NCBI RefSeq assembly: GCF_947487515.1
Contig: NZ_CANKWO010000001.1
Location: 434,001 to 498,000 of the forward strand
Origin: an uncultured Litoreibacter sp.
Lineage (GTDB): Bacteria > Pseudomonadota > Alphaproteobacteria > Rhodobacterales > Rhodobacteraceae
Length of the DNA: 64,000 nucleotides
Direction: 5' to 3'
Of the stretch, positions 31,473-43,305 are shown in pieces (position 1 is the first letter of the stretch; each line of letters begins with the position of its first letter). The notes under the pieces were generated by a model. The model saw nothing but the letters and a program-made list of their open reading frames with translations. It made no database searches and was not told the origin of the DNA. The translations under genes and the position numbers were made by a program.

Positions 31473-32450
31473 ATGATGCAAGCACTTGTCTACACCGCCC
31501 CGCATGAGATGGAGCTGCGCGAAATTTCGCGCCCGACCCCACCACAAGGGGAGGATCTGATCGAAGTCAAATCCGTGGGCATTTGCGGGTCGGACATGCA
31601 TGGATATCTGGGGCATGACGAACGACGCCCCGCCCCCCTTGTTCTTGGCCATGAAGCGGCAGGCGTTGTCGCATCCACCAATGCCCGCGTGACGGTCAAC
31701 CCGCTGGTCACCTGCGGCAGCTGCCCTGCATGCATTTCGGGCCGGACCAATCTTTGCCCAGACCGCCAAATCATCTCCATGCCGCCGCGCGCGGGTGCGT
31801 TTTCGCAATATCTGAGCATGCCATCGCGCAATCTGATTCCAATCCCCGATGATTTAAGCTTCGATCAGGCAGCCCTTGCCGAGCCACTGGCCGTGTGCTG
31901 GCATGCCGTGCGACTTTGCGCAGCCCTTCCCGATGCCGATTTGGCGGCCCCGACGGTTGTGATCGGCGGCGGGGCCATTGGATTTGGATGCCTTCTGGCG
32001 CTTCAGGCCTTCGGGGCCACGGATGTTTCACTGATTGAGACCAACACGCACAGGGCCGCGCATCTTCGCGGCTTGACCGACGCCCCGATTTGCGAGGCCT
32101 CACAGCTGCGCGAAGATGGTGCTGCGTTGGTTGTCGATTGCGTGGGGTTCGGTGGGACACGCGAAACCGCCTGCGCCTTGACCCGCCCCGGAGGCACCAT
32201 CTGCCATATTGGCTTGGGAGACTCCGCGGAAGGACTTGATGTTCGCCGCATAACCCTGCAGGAAATAACGTTTTTCGGAACATACGCCTATACGGATCAG
32301 GACCTCCTCGACACCGTCGAAGCCATGACCCAAGGGCGCTTGGGCAAGCTAGATTGGGCTGAAACGCGGCCATTGTCGGATGGAGCCGAGGCCTTTGCGG
32401 ATATCTTGGCGGGGCGCGTGCTGGCGCCGAAGGTGATTTTGCACCCGTAA
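31473..32450 (+). CDS. Zinc-dependent alcohol dehydrogenase (idonate/sorbitol dehydrogenase-like)
   Basis: SVGICGSDMHGYLGHDERRPAPLVLGHEAAGVV; RBS AAGGAGGT; ATG at 31473. Confidence 0.88.
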   Translation: MMQALVYTAPHEMELREISRPTPPQGEDLIEVKSVGICGSDMHGYLGHDERRPAPLVLGHEAAGVVASTNARVTVNPLVTCGSCPACISGRTNLCPDRQIISMPPRAGAFSQYLSMPSRNLIPIPDDLSFDQAALAEPLAVCWHAVRLCAALPDADLAAPTVVIGGGAIGFGCLLALQAFGATDVSLIETNTHRAAHLRGLTDAPICEASQLREDGAALVVDCVGFGGTRETACALTRPGGTICHIGLGDSAEGLDVRRITLQEITFFGTYAYTDQDLLDTVEAMTQGRLGKLDWAETRPLSDGAEAFADILAGRVLAPKVILHP

Positions 32451-32458
32451 GACGGCCC

Positions 32459-33244
32459 CTAAACGAACAATGTGTCGCGCAACTTGTCCGCCGCAAGCTG
32501 CAAAGCCGGCACCATATCGCGTGCTTGATGCATATTCATCCGCTGCGATGGCCCGTGAATAGCCAAAGAGGCCACATATCGCCCCATCGGATCCTTAACC
32601 GGTACTGCAACCGCGACCATATCGTCCAAAAACTCACCGTTATCCTCGGCGTAGCCCTGCTTGGCAATTTTCTTCAGCTCCAACATCAGCGCCTCGGGAT
32701 CGGTGTGGGTCGTCCCCGTGTGGCGTGACAGGTTGAGCGTATTAATAAAGGCCTGCCGCGCCTTTGGCGTAAGCGAGGCCATAAAGATTTTTCCGGATGC
32801 GGTGCAGTGAAACGGCACATTCGTCCCCACGGGCAATTGTATCCGGAATGACCAACCGGTGTCGACGCGGTCGAGATACCGCATCCCCTCTTCTTCGGGC
32901 ACAACATAGTTTACGGTCTCGCTGGTGGCTGTTGCGACCTCGGACAATACTTGGTGGCGCGCAATATTCGCCCAACCCGCATGTAAAATCCCTGCCGCCA
33001 GCAGTCGCGCGCGACGTGCGGCGCGCAGCCCCTTGCCATCCCCGTCCCGCACCAAAAAGCCTTCGGCCTCTAGCGTCGCACACAAGCGGTGAACGGTTTG
33101 CTTGGGAAGACCTATGCTGGCGTTCAACTCGGTGGGCGTCATTGCCCGCTCACTATGCCCCAAAGCCTCCAGCAACATCAGCGTGCGCATGTTTGTCGGA
33201 ATACGTCCCTCTGAGACCTCGGTCTTTTCATCATCCTGAGGCAT
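32459..33244 (-). CDS. IclR-family transcriptional regulator
   Basis: LLEALGHSERAMTPTELNASIGLPKQTVHRLCATLEAEGFL...HCTASGKIFMA. Confidence 0.93.
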   Translation of the reverse strand: MPQDDEKTEVSEGRIPTNMRTLMLLEALGHSERAMTPTELNASIGLPKQTVHRLCATLEAEGFLVRDGDGKGLRAARRARLLAAGILHAGWANIARHQVLSEVATATSETVNYVVPEEEGMRYLDRVDTGWSFRIQLPVGTNVPFHCTASGKIFMASLTPKARQAFINTLNLSRHTGTTHTDPEALMLELKKIAKQGYAEDNGEFLDDMVAVAVPVKDPMGRYVASLAIHGPSQRMNMHQARDMVPALQLAADKLRDTLFV

Positions 33245-33317
33245 GATAACTCCAATAAATACAACCCCCTACGCAGCCACGGCGGGCGCGCGAACAGCAC
33301 TATACGGGAAATCACTT

Positions 33318-33383
33318 GTTTCGAAACCGAATCGCTGTAGGTTAGCTATATCAAAAACGAGACCTAAAGTCTCATTTTTTGAT
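33318..33383. promoter_or_regulatory. Two inverted repeats in the IclR/GMC divergent region (candidate IclR operator)
   Basis: GTTTCGAAAC perfect palindrome (33318-33327) and ATCAAAAACGAGAC-CTAAA-GTCTCATTTTTTGAT (33350-33383). Confidence 0.5.
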
Positions 33384-33397
33384 TAAGGAGGGGATTT

Positions 33398-34999
33398 TTG
33401 GAATTTGACTATGTCATTGTCGGCGCTGGTTCTGCCGGATGCGCCATTGCGAACCGCCTGTCTCAAGGCGGCAAATACACCGTTGCTCTTCTGGAGGCCG
33501 GTGGTCGCGACAACAATCCTTGGATCCACATCCCCGTCGGATACTTCAAAACCATGGATAATCCGAAAACCGACTGGCGCTATCAGGCCGCCAGCGACCC
33601 GGGGTTAAACGGGCGCTCCATCCCGTGGCCGCGCGGACGTGTCTTAGGCGGATCATCTTCGATCAACGGGCTGCTCTATGTGCGAGGACAGGCGCAAGAC
33701 TACGACCAATGGGCCCAGCAGGGAAATTCTGGCTGGGACTGGGATCAAGTGCTCCCCTATTTTCAAAAGGCCGAAAACTGGCTCGGGGATGACGTCGGCG
33801 AAGAGCGCGGCACCGGCGGCCCTTTGCAAGTCTCCCCGACCCGATTGAAACGGGATGTGGTCGACAAATGGATCGATGCGGCAGAAGCCGCCGGCTACAA
33901 GAAAAACCCTGACTACAACAACGGTGACCAAGAAGGCGTCGGCTACTTCCAGCTGACAATGGCAAACGGCCGCAGGTGCTCCTCGGCGGTGGCCTACCTG
34001 AAGCCCGCCCGTGACCGGCACAACTTGGAGATCATCACTCACGCGCAGGCCAAACGCCTGATGATGGACGGCAAACGCGCCATCGGGGTCGTCGCCGACA
34101 TCAAAGGGGAACACACAGAAATTCGCGCCCGCCGCGAGGTGATTTTGTCTGCAGGTTCAATTGGTTCGCCGCAAATCTTGATGCTGTCAGGGATTGGCGA
34201 CGCGGATGGGATCAAGCAACATGGCATCGAAATGTTGCATGAATTGAAAGGTGTCGGGCGTAACCTGCAAGACCACTTGCAAGCCCGTCCAGTGTTCAAA
34301 ACTGACCTCTCCACAATCAACGTCGAGGTGTCCAACTACTTCAAGCAAGGCATGATCGCGCTTGAATATGCGCTAAAGCGGACCGGCCCGATGGCCATGG
34401 CCGCCAGCTTGGGGACCGGCTTTCTAAAAACCGAGGATCACATGGATGTGCCGGATATCCAGTTCCACATCCAGCCCTTCTCGGCCTCGCATCCTGCCGA
34501 AGGGCCGCATAAATTCTCGGCGTTTACGGCATCCGTTTTGCAGCTGCGCCCTGAAAGTGCGGGCCATTTGGAACTGAAGTCCTCCAATTGGCAGGACCAC
34601 CCAGCGATCCACCCGAACTATCTGGCGACGGAAACCGACCAGCGGACCATCGTCAAAGGCATTCAGGTGGCCCGCCGCATCGCAGGGTTCAGCCCGCTTA
34701 AGGAACATATCCTTGAGGAATTCGCCCCCGGTCACGAGGTGGCCTTTGATGACTACGAAGGCACACTCAACTGGGCACGGGACACCGCAGTTACGATCTA
34801 CCACCCCACAGGCACCTGCAAGATGGGGCAAGACGACATGTCCGTTGTCGACGAGCGCCTGCGGGTCCGCGGCATCGACGGCCTTCGGGTGGCAGATTGC
34901 TCGATCATGCCGACCATCGTGAGCGGCAACACAAATGCACCGGCAATCATGATCGGTGAAAAAGTTTCAGATATGATCCTCAAGGACGCACACGCATGA
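33398..34999 (+). CDS. GMC-family oxidoreductase (choline/alcohol dehydrogenase-like)
   Basis: DYVIVGAGSAGCAIANRLSQGGKYTVALLEAGG; GSSSINGLLYVRGQAQDYDQWAQQGNSGW; TTG start after AAGGAGGGG. Confidence 0.92.
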   Translation: MEFDYVIVGAGSAGCAIANRLSQGGKYTVALLEAGGRDNNPWIHIPVGYFKTMDNPKTDWRYQAASDPGLNGRSIPWPRGRVLGGSSSINGLLYVRGQAQDYDQWAQQGNSGWDWDQVLPYFQKAENWLGDDVGEERGTGGPLQVSPTRLKRDVVDKWIDAAEAAGYKKNPDYNNGDQEGVGYFQLTMANGRRCSSAVAYLKPARDRHNLEIITHAQAKRLMMDGKRAIGVVADIKGEHTEIRARREVILSAGSIGSPQILMLSGIGDADGIKQHGIEMLHELKGVGRNLQDHLQARPVFKTDLSTINVEVSNYFKQGMIALEYALKRTGPMAMAASLGTGFLKTEDHMDVPDIQFHIQPFSASHPAEGPHKFSAFTASVLQLRPESAGHLELKSSNWQDHPAIHPNYLATETDQRTIVKGIQVARRIAGFSPLKEHILEEFAPGHEVAFDDYEGTLNWARDTAVTIYHPTGTCKMGQDDMSVVDERLRVRGIDGLRVADCSIMPTIVSGNTNAPAIMIGEKVSDMILKDAHA

Positions 35000-35667
35000 T
35001 TGATACAGCATTAGACTTTGGCAAGATTGTCATCGCCGACCTTATTTTATCGGGCGACAACGCCTTGATTATTGGCATGGCGGCGGCAGGGCTTGCGCCA
35101 GAGCTTCGCAAGAAGGCGATCTTATACGGCATGGTGATTGCCGCCCTGCTGCGCATTCTCTTCGCCATTGTCGCCACCAAGCTTCTGGGCATTCCTGGTA
35201 TTCTTTTCGTTGGGTCCTTGCTCCTCTTTTGGGTATGCTGGCGCCTATACGCCGAAATTCGCGACGACGTGGATGAACAGGCCGAACACGCGTTGGAGTT
35301 GGCGCAAGACGACAGCCAAGGCTACACAGGCCCACCGCGAAAAACGCTTGCTGCCGCTCTGATTTCGATCACCATCGCGGATGTTTCCATGTCGCTGGAC
35401 AATGTTTTGGCGGTGGCCGCAATTGCCGATGGCGACACCAATATGCTGGTCTTCGGGCTGGGACTTGCCATCGTATTGATGGCCTTTGCGGCAACCATGA
35501 TCATGAAGCTGCTGACCCGCTATCCGTGGATCAGCTGGCTGGGTTTGATCGTGCTGCTCTATGTGGCCGGAGAAATGTTCTACCGCGGTGTCTTTGACAT
35601 GCACACCGGCATTGGCCCGATGATGGGCTGGTTCGAGGGACATGAGATTGGCAAAGGGGGGCATTAG
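34996..35667 (+). CDS. TerC-family integral membrane protein
   Basis: IVIADLILSGDNALIIGMAAAGL ... ISITIADVSMSLDNVLAVAAIA; ATGA overlap with GMC gene. Confidence 0.93.
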   Translation: MIDTALDFGKIVIADLILSGDNALIIGMAAAGLAPELRKKAILYGMVIAALLRILFAIVATKLLGIPGILFVGSLLLFWVCWRLYAEIRDDVDEQAEHALELAQDDSQGYTGPPRKTLAAALISITIADVSMSLDNVLAVAAIADGDTNMLVFGLGLAIVLMAFAATMIMKLLTRYPWISWLGLIVLLYVAGEMFYRGVFDMHTGIGPMMGWFEGHEIGKGGH

Positions 35668-35797
35668 CCCCGACAGAATTCAACCACCGTGCCTTAGAGG
35701 AGGATCACGGTGACCCGTTGAAGAACAGGTGATTTGGGATGCCTTCTCCAGATTACCAAAGACCTAACCGAAGGCTTGGACCTTAAGGGAGGACCTT

Positions 35798-36898
35798 ATG
35801 TTGAACTTGAAAACCATCACGGCAGGCGCGCTAGGCTTGTCCATGTTGGCCTCGGCGGCAATCGCCGAGACCACAATTCGTGTGCAATCTGTTATTCCGT
35901 CTTCCGCGGATGAAATCGTCATGTTGACCGACTTCGCAAATGACGTGCGGGCGTTGACAGACGGGGAAGTGAACATCGAAATCCTGCCAGCTGGCGCGGT
36001 GGTTGGTGTTCAAGAAACGCTTGACGCCGTCGACGCCGGCCTCATCGAGGGCGGCTTTGCTTGGACGCACTACTGGTCCGGCAAACACCCTGCGGCCATG
36101 CTGTTCGGCTCCCCTGTTGCGGGCGCGGGTGTTGGTATGGACAACCTTGCGTTTATCTCGTGGTTCCTGAACGCTGGCGGCAAAGAGCTGTATGAACAGC
36201 TGTGGGACGAGATGGGCATGAACGTCAAAGGGTTCATGCTGCAACCAAACGGCCCAGAGGCTTTGGGTTGGTTCAAAGAGCCAATCGAGACCATGGCCGA
36301 CTTCCGCAAATACCGCTTCCGGACACCTCCGGGCATTCCGGGTCAAACCTATAAAGACATTGGTGTGGCTTCTGTTGCTATGGGCGGCGGCGACATCCTT
36401 CCTGCGCTTGAAAAAGGCACAATTGATGCGGCCGAATGGTGCTGCCCGAAGCCTGACTCTGTATTCGGCTTCCAAAAGGTCCTGAAGCACTACTACCTGC
36501 AAGGCCTGCACCAAGTTGTGGTGAACGCTGACATCTACTTCAACAAGGATGTCTTCAACAGCCTGACCCCAATGCAGCAAAAAGCCATCGAAGTTGCCGC
36601 CAACGCATCCTTGATGAAATCGCTGGCCTACCGCATCAACGAGAACGGCATCGCGCTGGACAAGCTGATCAACGAGGACGGCGTTATCTTGCATGACACC
36701 CCTGCTGACTACTTCACCGAGTACATGTCGGCCGCCTCCAAAGCATTGGAAACAAACGCAGCCGAGAATGAGTTCTTCGCCGAAGTGTGGCAGTCCCAAA
36801 AAGACTTCGCACGCACAGCGATCCCGTTCTGGGCCGGTGCACAGACCTCCAACGCCAACTTGGGCCGCGCCTATGCTGCTCAGCTGGCCGCAGAGTAA
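35798..36898 (+). CDS. TRAP transporter substrate-binding protein DctP family
   Basis: Signal peptide; YRFRTPPGIPGQTYKDIGVASVAMGGGDILPALEKGTIDAAEWCCPKPD. Confidence 0.92.
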   Translation: MLNLKTITAGALGLSMLASAAIAETTIRVQSVIPSSADEIVMLTDFANDVRALTDGEVNIEILPAGAVVGVQETLDAVDAGLIEGGFAWTHYWSGKHPAAMLFGSPVAGAGVGMDNLAFISWFLNAGGKELYEQLWDEMGMNVKGFMLQPNGPEALGWFKEPIETMADFRKYRFRTPPGIPGQTYKDIGVASVAMGGGDILPALEKGTIDAAEWCCPKPDSVFGFQKVLKHYYLQGLHQVVVNADIYFNKDVFNSLTPMQQKAIEVAANASLMKSLAYRINENGIALDKLINEDGVILHDTPADYFTEYMSAASKALETNAAENEFFAEVWQSQKDFARTAIPFWAGAQTSNANLGRAYAAQLAAE

Positions 36899-36918
36899 TC
36901 TGTAGCGCGTGAAACCTT

Positions 36919-36947
36919 TCCTGCCCGCGCCACCCGCGCGGGCAGGA
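36919..36947 (+). terminator. Intercistronic stem-loop between dctP-like and dctQ-like genes
   Basis: TCCTGCCCGCGC-CACCC-GCGCGGGCAGGA perfect 12-bp stem. Confidence 0.75.
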
Positions 36948-36999
36948 CCTACCCCCAGCACATAAGCGGGGCCTCTTTTCGCCAGTTAGGGACATCCCC

Positions 37000-37629
37000 A
37001 TGATCAACGAAGATCAAGACCAGATCGATTTCTCAGAATACGAGAACATCGGCGACGAGCTTCTTGCAGATGCAGGTGGTGCGGTCGGCAAGACCCTGCC
37101 CGACGACATGCATCCGCTTGCAAGCAAAACCATTTATGCCATTGACCATTTCTCGAACTGGCAAGGACGGATCGCCTGCCTGCTGGTCGTGCCGATCATT
37201 TTTGGCATGTTCTACGAAGTGATTGCGCGCAGCTTCTTTACCGCCCCGACACTGTGGGCCTATGATCTGTCGCGCATTTTATACGGGGTGTCCTTCATGC
37301 TGGGCGCGGCCTATGCGTTGATGCGCGGGCTGCATATTCGGGCGGATTTCTTGTATCGCAACTTTACCCCGCGCACCCAAGGTCGCGTAGATTTGGTCCT
37401 CTATATCATTCTGTTCATGCCTTCGATGCTGTTCTTCTTGAAAGCTGGCTACGACTTTTCGTTGAAGTCGTTCCTTCAAGGCGAGCGCGCAGGCGACAGC
37501 ACATGGGCCCCAATCGTGTGGCCTGTCAAAATCGCGCTGACATCGGGGGTGCTGTTCCTATGCATTCAAGGTGTCTCTGAAATATTGAAATCGTGGTACG
37601 CCGCGACACGTGGAAAGTGGCCGGTCTAA
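37000..37629 (+). CDS. TRAP transporter small permease (DctQ)
   Basis: Four-TM small permease upstream of DctM, stop overlaps next start (TAATG). Confidence 0.88.
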   Translation: MINEDQDQIDFSEYENIGDELLADAGGAVGKTLPDDMHPLASKTIYAIDHFSNWQGRIACLLVVPIIFGMFYEVIARSFFTAPTLWAYDLSRILYGVSFMLGAAYALMRGLHIRADFLYRNFTPRTQGRVDLVLYIILFMPSMLFFLKAGYDFSLKSFLQGERAGDSTWAPIVWPVKIALTSGVLFLCIQGVSEILKSWYAATRGKWPV

Positions 37630-38957
37630 TGGAATTTTCAAACGAAATTATCGGCTTGCTGATGATCGGGGCGATGCTGTTCGCCATCTTCATCGGCTTC
37701 CCGATCTCCTTCACTCTGATCTTCTTGGGCGTCACCTTTGGCGCTTGGGGCATTGGTGTGAAACTCACCATCTTCTTGATGACCTTGCAGTTCTACAACT
37801 CGATGATGGAGCAAACGCTGGCTGCGGTGCCGCTCTTTGTGTTCATGGGCTTCATGATGGAGCAAGCCGGACTGATGGAGCGATTATTCGCGGCCATTCA
37901 GATGCTATTGGCCCGCATGAAGGGCTCGCTTTATGTGGCTGTGTTGTTCGTCTCGGTGGTCTTTGGTGCCGCGACTGGCATCGTGGGCGCGTCGGTGACG
38001 ATCCTTGGCATTATGGCTGCGAAAACCATGAACCGTTCTGGCTATGACGTGCGTCTGGCTGCAGGGACCATCACGGCCGGTGGTACGTTGGGCATCTTGA
38101 TCCCGCCGTCGATCATGCTGGTTGTTATGGGGCCTGTGCTGGAAATTCCGGTCACCGACCTGTTTGCGGCCGCGATTGTACCGGGCATCATGATGGCGTC
38201 GCTCTACCTGCTATATGCGGTTGGTCGTTGCTGGATTAACCCCAAGCTGGGCCCCCCCCTGCCCGAGGAATTGATCGAGGATGACAAAGGCAAGGTTCTC
38301 AAAGAGCTGCTGCTGGGCTTCGTGCCACCGACCATCCTGATCGCCTTCGCATTGGGGTCCATCCTGTTTGGCTTGGCCACCCCAACCGAGGGCGCGGGCA
38401 TGGGGGCTTTCGGGTCCATCTTGCTGGCCTTGGGTTACCGCAAGTTCTCGATGAAGGGCTTCTATGATGCGCTGATCAAGACTTTGGAAATCTCGGTGTT
38501 GATTTTGTTCCTTGTGGCGGCGTCCAACTTCTTTGGCGCGGTGTTCTCGCGGTTGGGCACTCCGACCATGATCACGGAGTTGCTGTTGAACCTCGATGTA
38601 TCTGCCTCGGTGGTGATCATCTTGATCCTGGCTTTGGTCTTCGTTTTGGGATGGCCACTGGAGTGGGTTCCGATCGTGTTGATCATTCTGCCCATCCTTG
38701 CACCGGTTTTGCTGGAGCTGGAGGTCGACATGCTGTGGTTCGCAATCCTCGTGGCGGTCTGTTTGCAAACCGCGTGGCTCAGTCCGCCGGTGGCCTTATC
38801 GGCTTACTTCCTCAAGGGAGTTGTGCCGGAATGGGATCTCAAGGACATCTATCTGGGGATGATGCAATTCATGTGCATCCAGATTATCGGCCTAGGGCTT
38901 GTGTTCGCTTTCCCTGCGATTGCCACTTGGCTGCCGGTCTATATGTACAGCCAGTAA
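37629..38957 (+). CDS. TRAP transporter large permease (DctM)
   Basis: IGFPISFTLIFLGVTFGAWG...GAATGIVGASVTILGIMAAKTMNRSGYDVRLAAGTITAGGTLGILIPPSIMLV. Confidence 0.94.
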   Translation: MEFSNEIIGLLMIGAMLFAIFIGFPISFTLIFLGVTFGAWGIGVKLTIFLMTLQFYNSMMEQTLAAVPLFVFMGFMMEQAGLMERLFAAIQMLLARMKGSLYVAVLFVSVVFGAATGIVGASVTILGIMAAKTMNRSGYDVRLAAGTITAGGTLGILIPPSIMLVVMGPVLEIPVTDLFAAAIVPGIMMASLYLLYAVGRCWINPKLGPPLPEELIEDDKGKVLKELLLGFVPPTILIAFALGSILFGLATPTEGAGMGAFGSILLALGYRKFSMKGFYDALIKTLEISVLILFLVAASNFFGAVFSRLGTPTMITELLLNLDVSASVVIILILALVFVLGWPLEWVPIVLIILPILAPVLLELEVDMLWFAILVAVCLQTAWLSPPVALSAYFLKGVVPEWDLKDIYLGMMQFMCIQIIGLGLVFAFPAIATWLPVYMYSQ

Positions 38958-38976
38958 GGTCGCGACCGAAAACCGG

Positions 38977-39012
38977 CAAAGGGGCGTGCCAAGCCATTTG
39001 GCGCGCCCCTTT
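38977..39012 (+). terminator. Terminator of TRAP operon
   Basis: AAAGGGGCGtGCCAA / TTGGCgCGCCCCTTT then TT. Confidence 0.75.
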
Positions 39013-39159
39013 TGCGTTTGCGATACGTCGTGCCCCTCTCCCTGAGACCTAGCTGACCCGCCACCTTATCACCCTTTCGCCTTTGCCGCGTTGCGCCACA
39101 TCAAGGCCCCCCTTGCCCTTTGCGCGTACACATCAGGGGAAACGCAACGGAGGTGTATC

Positions 39160-40014
39160 ATGAAGAATGCGACTTTACTGACAGTGCTTGATGCGGCGGG
39201 CCCTGCGGACAGCCATAAGGCCATTGCCGAAACGGCCCGCACGCAGAACATCCATTTGTCCTACCTTGTGGTGGGCACCGTCCCGCAATTCCCGAACTAC
39301 GGTGTGGGGATGTTGCCCTACGGCACCCCCGTCGTTCCCGACACATGGCAAGACGCAGTCGCGCAAACCAACGCAGAGCTGCAAACCAAGGTCGACGCGC
39401 TGGAGACCTTTCTGTCACGCGAGACCATGTCCGGAGATGTCATATCAGCCTACGCCGAGCCAACAGGGCTTTCGGATGTGGCCGCGTGGCGGGCCAGACT
39501 GTGCGACCTGTCGTTTGTCTCAAATGACCTGCGCCGTGAACCTCTTGCATTCAACAGCGTCCTTCACGGGCTGTTGATGGATTCGGCAGCCGCCGTAGTG
39601 ATCAATGATGACACAGGCGCAAAGACGCTGAATGCGTCCCATATTCTAATTGCGTGGAACACGGGGCTTCCGGCAGCACGGGCTGTTAAACAAGCCCTTC
39701 CCTTGCTGAAGCGCGCGGCCTCGGTGACCATCGCCTGCTTTGACCCCATCATGAACGAATTGGCCGACGGCGAGAACCCCGGCTCGGACATTGGCAAATG
39801 GCTGGCCCATCACGGCTGCAATGTCACCCTAGAGCAGCACCCAAGTGGCGGAAAAACCGTCGCCACCTGTATCCTTGAGCGGGCAGAAGACGTCGGGGCC
39901 GATTTGATTGTGGCTGGAGCATATGGCCACGCGCGGTTGCGCGAGACCCTGTTCGGAGGGACGACTGCCAGCCTAATAGAGCAACGCGACAAATCCGTTC
40001 TGATGGCGCATTAA
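39160..40014 (+). CDS. Universal stress protein (UspA-like, tandem)
   Basis: LLTVLDAAGPADSHKAIAETART... ILERAEDVGADLIVAGAYGHARLRETLFGGTTASLIEQRDKSVLMAH. Confidence 0.82.
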   Translation: MKNATLLTVLDAAGPADSHKAIAETARTQNIHLSYLVVGTVPQFPNYGVGMLPYGTPVVPDTWQDAVAQTNAELQTKVDALETFLSRETMSGDVISAYAEPTGLSDVAAWRARLCDLSFVSNDLRREPLAFNSVLHGLLMDSAAAVVINDDTGAKTLNASHILIAWNTGLPAARAVKQALPLLKRAASVTIACFDPIMNELADGENPGSDIGKWLAHHGCNVTLEQHPSGGKTVATCILERAEDVGADLIVAGAYGHARLRETLFGGTTASLIEQRDKSVLMAH

Positions 40015-40032
40015 GGTCGCTGCAAACGTTCC

Positions 40033-40060
40033 CCCCGCGCGACCCATTGGCCGCGCGGGG
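40033..40060. terminator. Bidirectional terminator between usp and katG
   Basis: CCCCGCGCG ... CGCGCGGGG stem between convergent genes. Confidence 0.6.
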
Positions 40061-40066
40061 ACTATT

Positions 40067-42328
<2,262 letters not shown>

Positions 42329-42408
42329 TCAATATCTGTGATCCGATATACGTCGCCCAATCCATAGTTAAAATTTGTATTTTCTAATCACATCTATAAT
42401 CTACGCCT

Positions 42409-43305
42409 ATGAATCAAATCACCCTCAAGCATCTTCGATATTTTGAGGCCTTAGCCCATCACACCCACTTTGGGCGGGCCGCAGATGTCTGCGCGATCTC
42501 GCAGCCGGCACTCTCGGTGCAAATGAAAGAGTTGGAGCGCATTCTCGGTGCTCCGCTGATCGAACGCGGCGCCCGACAGATCCGTTTGACCAAGCTGGGG
42601 GAGGATTTTGCGGCGCGCGCGCGTGATGTATTGAGGTCCGTGGACGAGTTGGGCGATCTGGCCCGCGCCTCCAAAAATGACCTATCCGGCCCCTTCCGCA
42701 TCGGCATTATTCCGACGATTGCACCCTATTTGTTGCCCGCCTTTGTCAAATCTCTGGCCGCGCACCACCCTGAGGTCGAACCCCACCCCCGAGAGGCGAT
42801 CACGCAGCGTCTTATCCACGATCTATTGGATGGCCGCCTTGACGCGGCCATCGTCGCCTTGCCTATCTCTGAACCCTCGTTGACGGAAGTCGCGCTGTTT
42901 GATGAAGACTTCATATTGGTGCGCCCCCAATCCGACGCCAATAAGCCGGTTCCAAATGCCGAACTTCTGGCCGAAATGCGGCTGCTGCTGTTGGAGGAAG
43001 GCCATTGCTTTCGCGATCAGGCCTTGTCGTATTGCAGCCTGTCCTCTTCAACCCCACGTGATCTGATGGAGGCCAGCTCCTTGTCGACATTGGTGCAAAT
43101 GGTGGGGGCCGGTATCGGGGTCACCTTGATCCCCGAAATGGCCGTCGCGATTGAAACACGGTCGGCGGATGTATCGGTGGCACATATGCCCGCGCCTGAA
43201 CCTTCGCGCACCATCGGAATGGTGTGGCGCAACACAAATCCGCTGGCGGAGCATCTGTTCGATATTGCCGAGTTGTTCCGCGCAATTGGCACCGCCAAAC
43301 GCTAG
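42409..43305 (+). CDS. oxyR: Hydrogen peroxide-inducible LysR-type activator
   Basis: LKHLRYFEALAHHTHFGRAADVCAISQPALSVQMKELE; Cys-containing LLLEEGHCFRDQALSYCS; next to katG. Confidence 0.92.
   Translation: MNQITLKHLRYFEALAHHTHFGRAADVCAISQPALSVQMKELERILGAPLIERGARQIRLTKLGEDFAARARDVLRSVDELGDLARASKNDLSGPFRIGIIPTIAPYLLPAFVKSLAAHHPEVEPHPREAITQRLIHDLLDGRLDAAIVALPISEPSLTEVALFDEDFILVRPQSDANKPVPNAELLAEMRLLLLEEGHCFRDQALSYCSLSSSTPRDLMEASSLSTLVQMVGAGIGVTLIPEMAVAIETRSADVSVAHMPAPEPSRTIGMVWRNTNPLAEHLFDIAELFRAIGTAKR

Noticed and set aside
35831-36961. 376-aa minus-strand ORF opposite dctP-like gene
   Set aside because: Shadow ORF; dctP homology on plus strand is unambiguous
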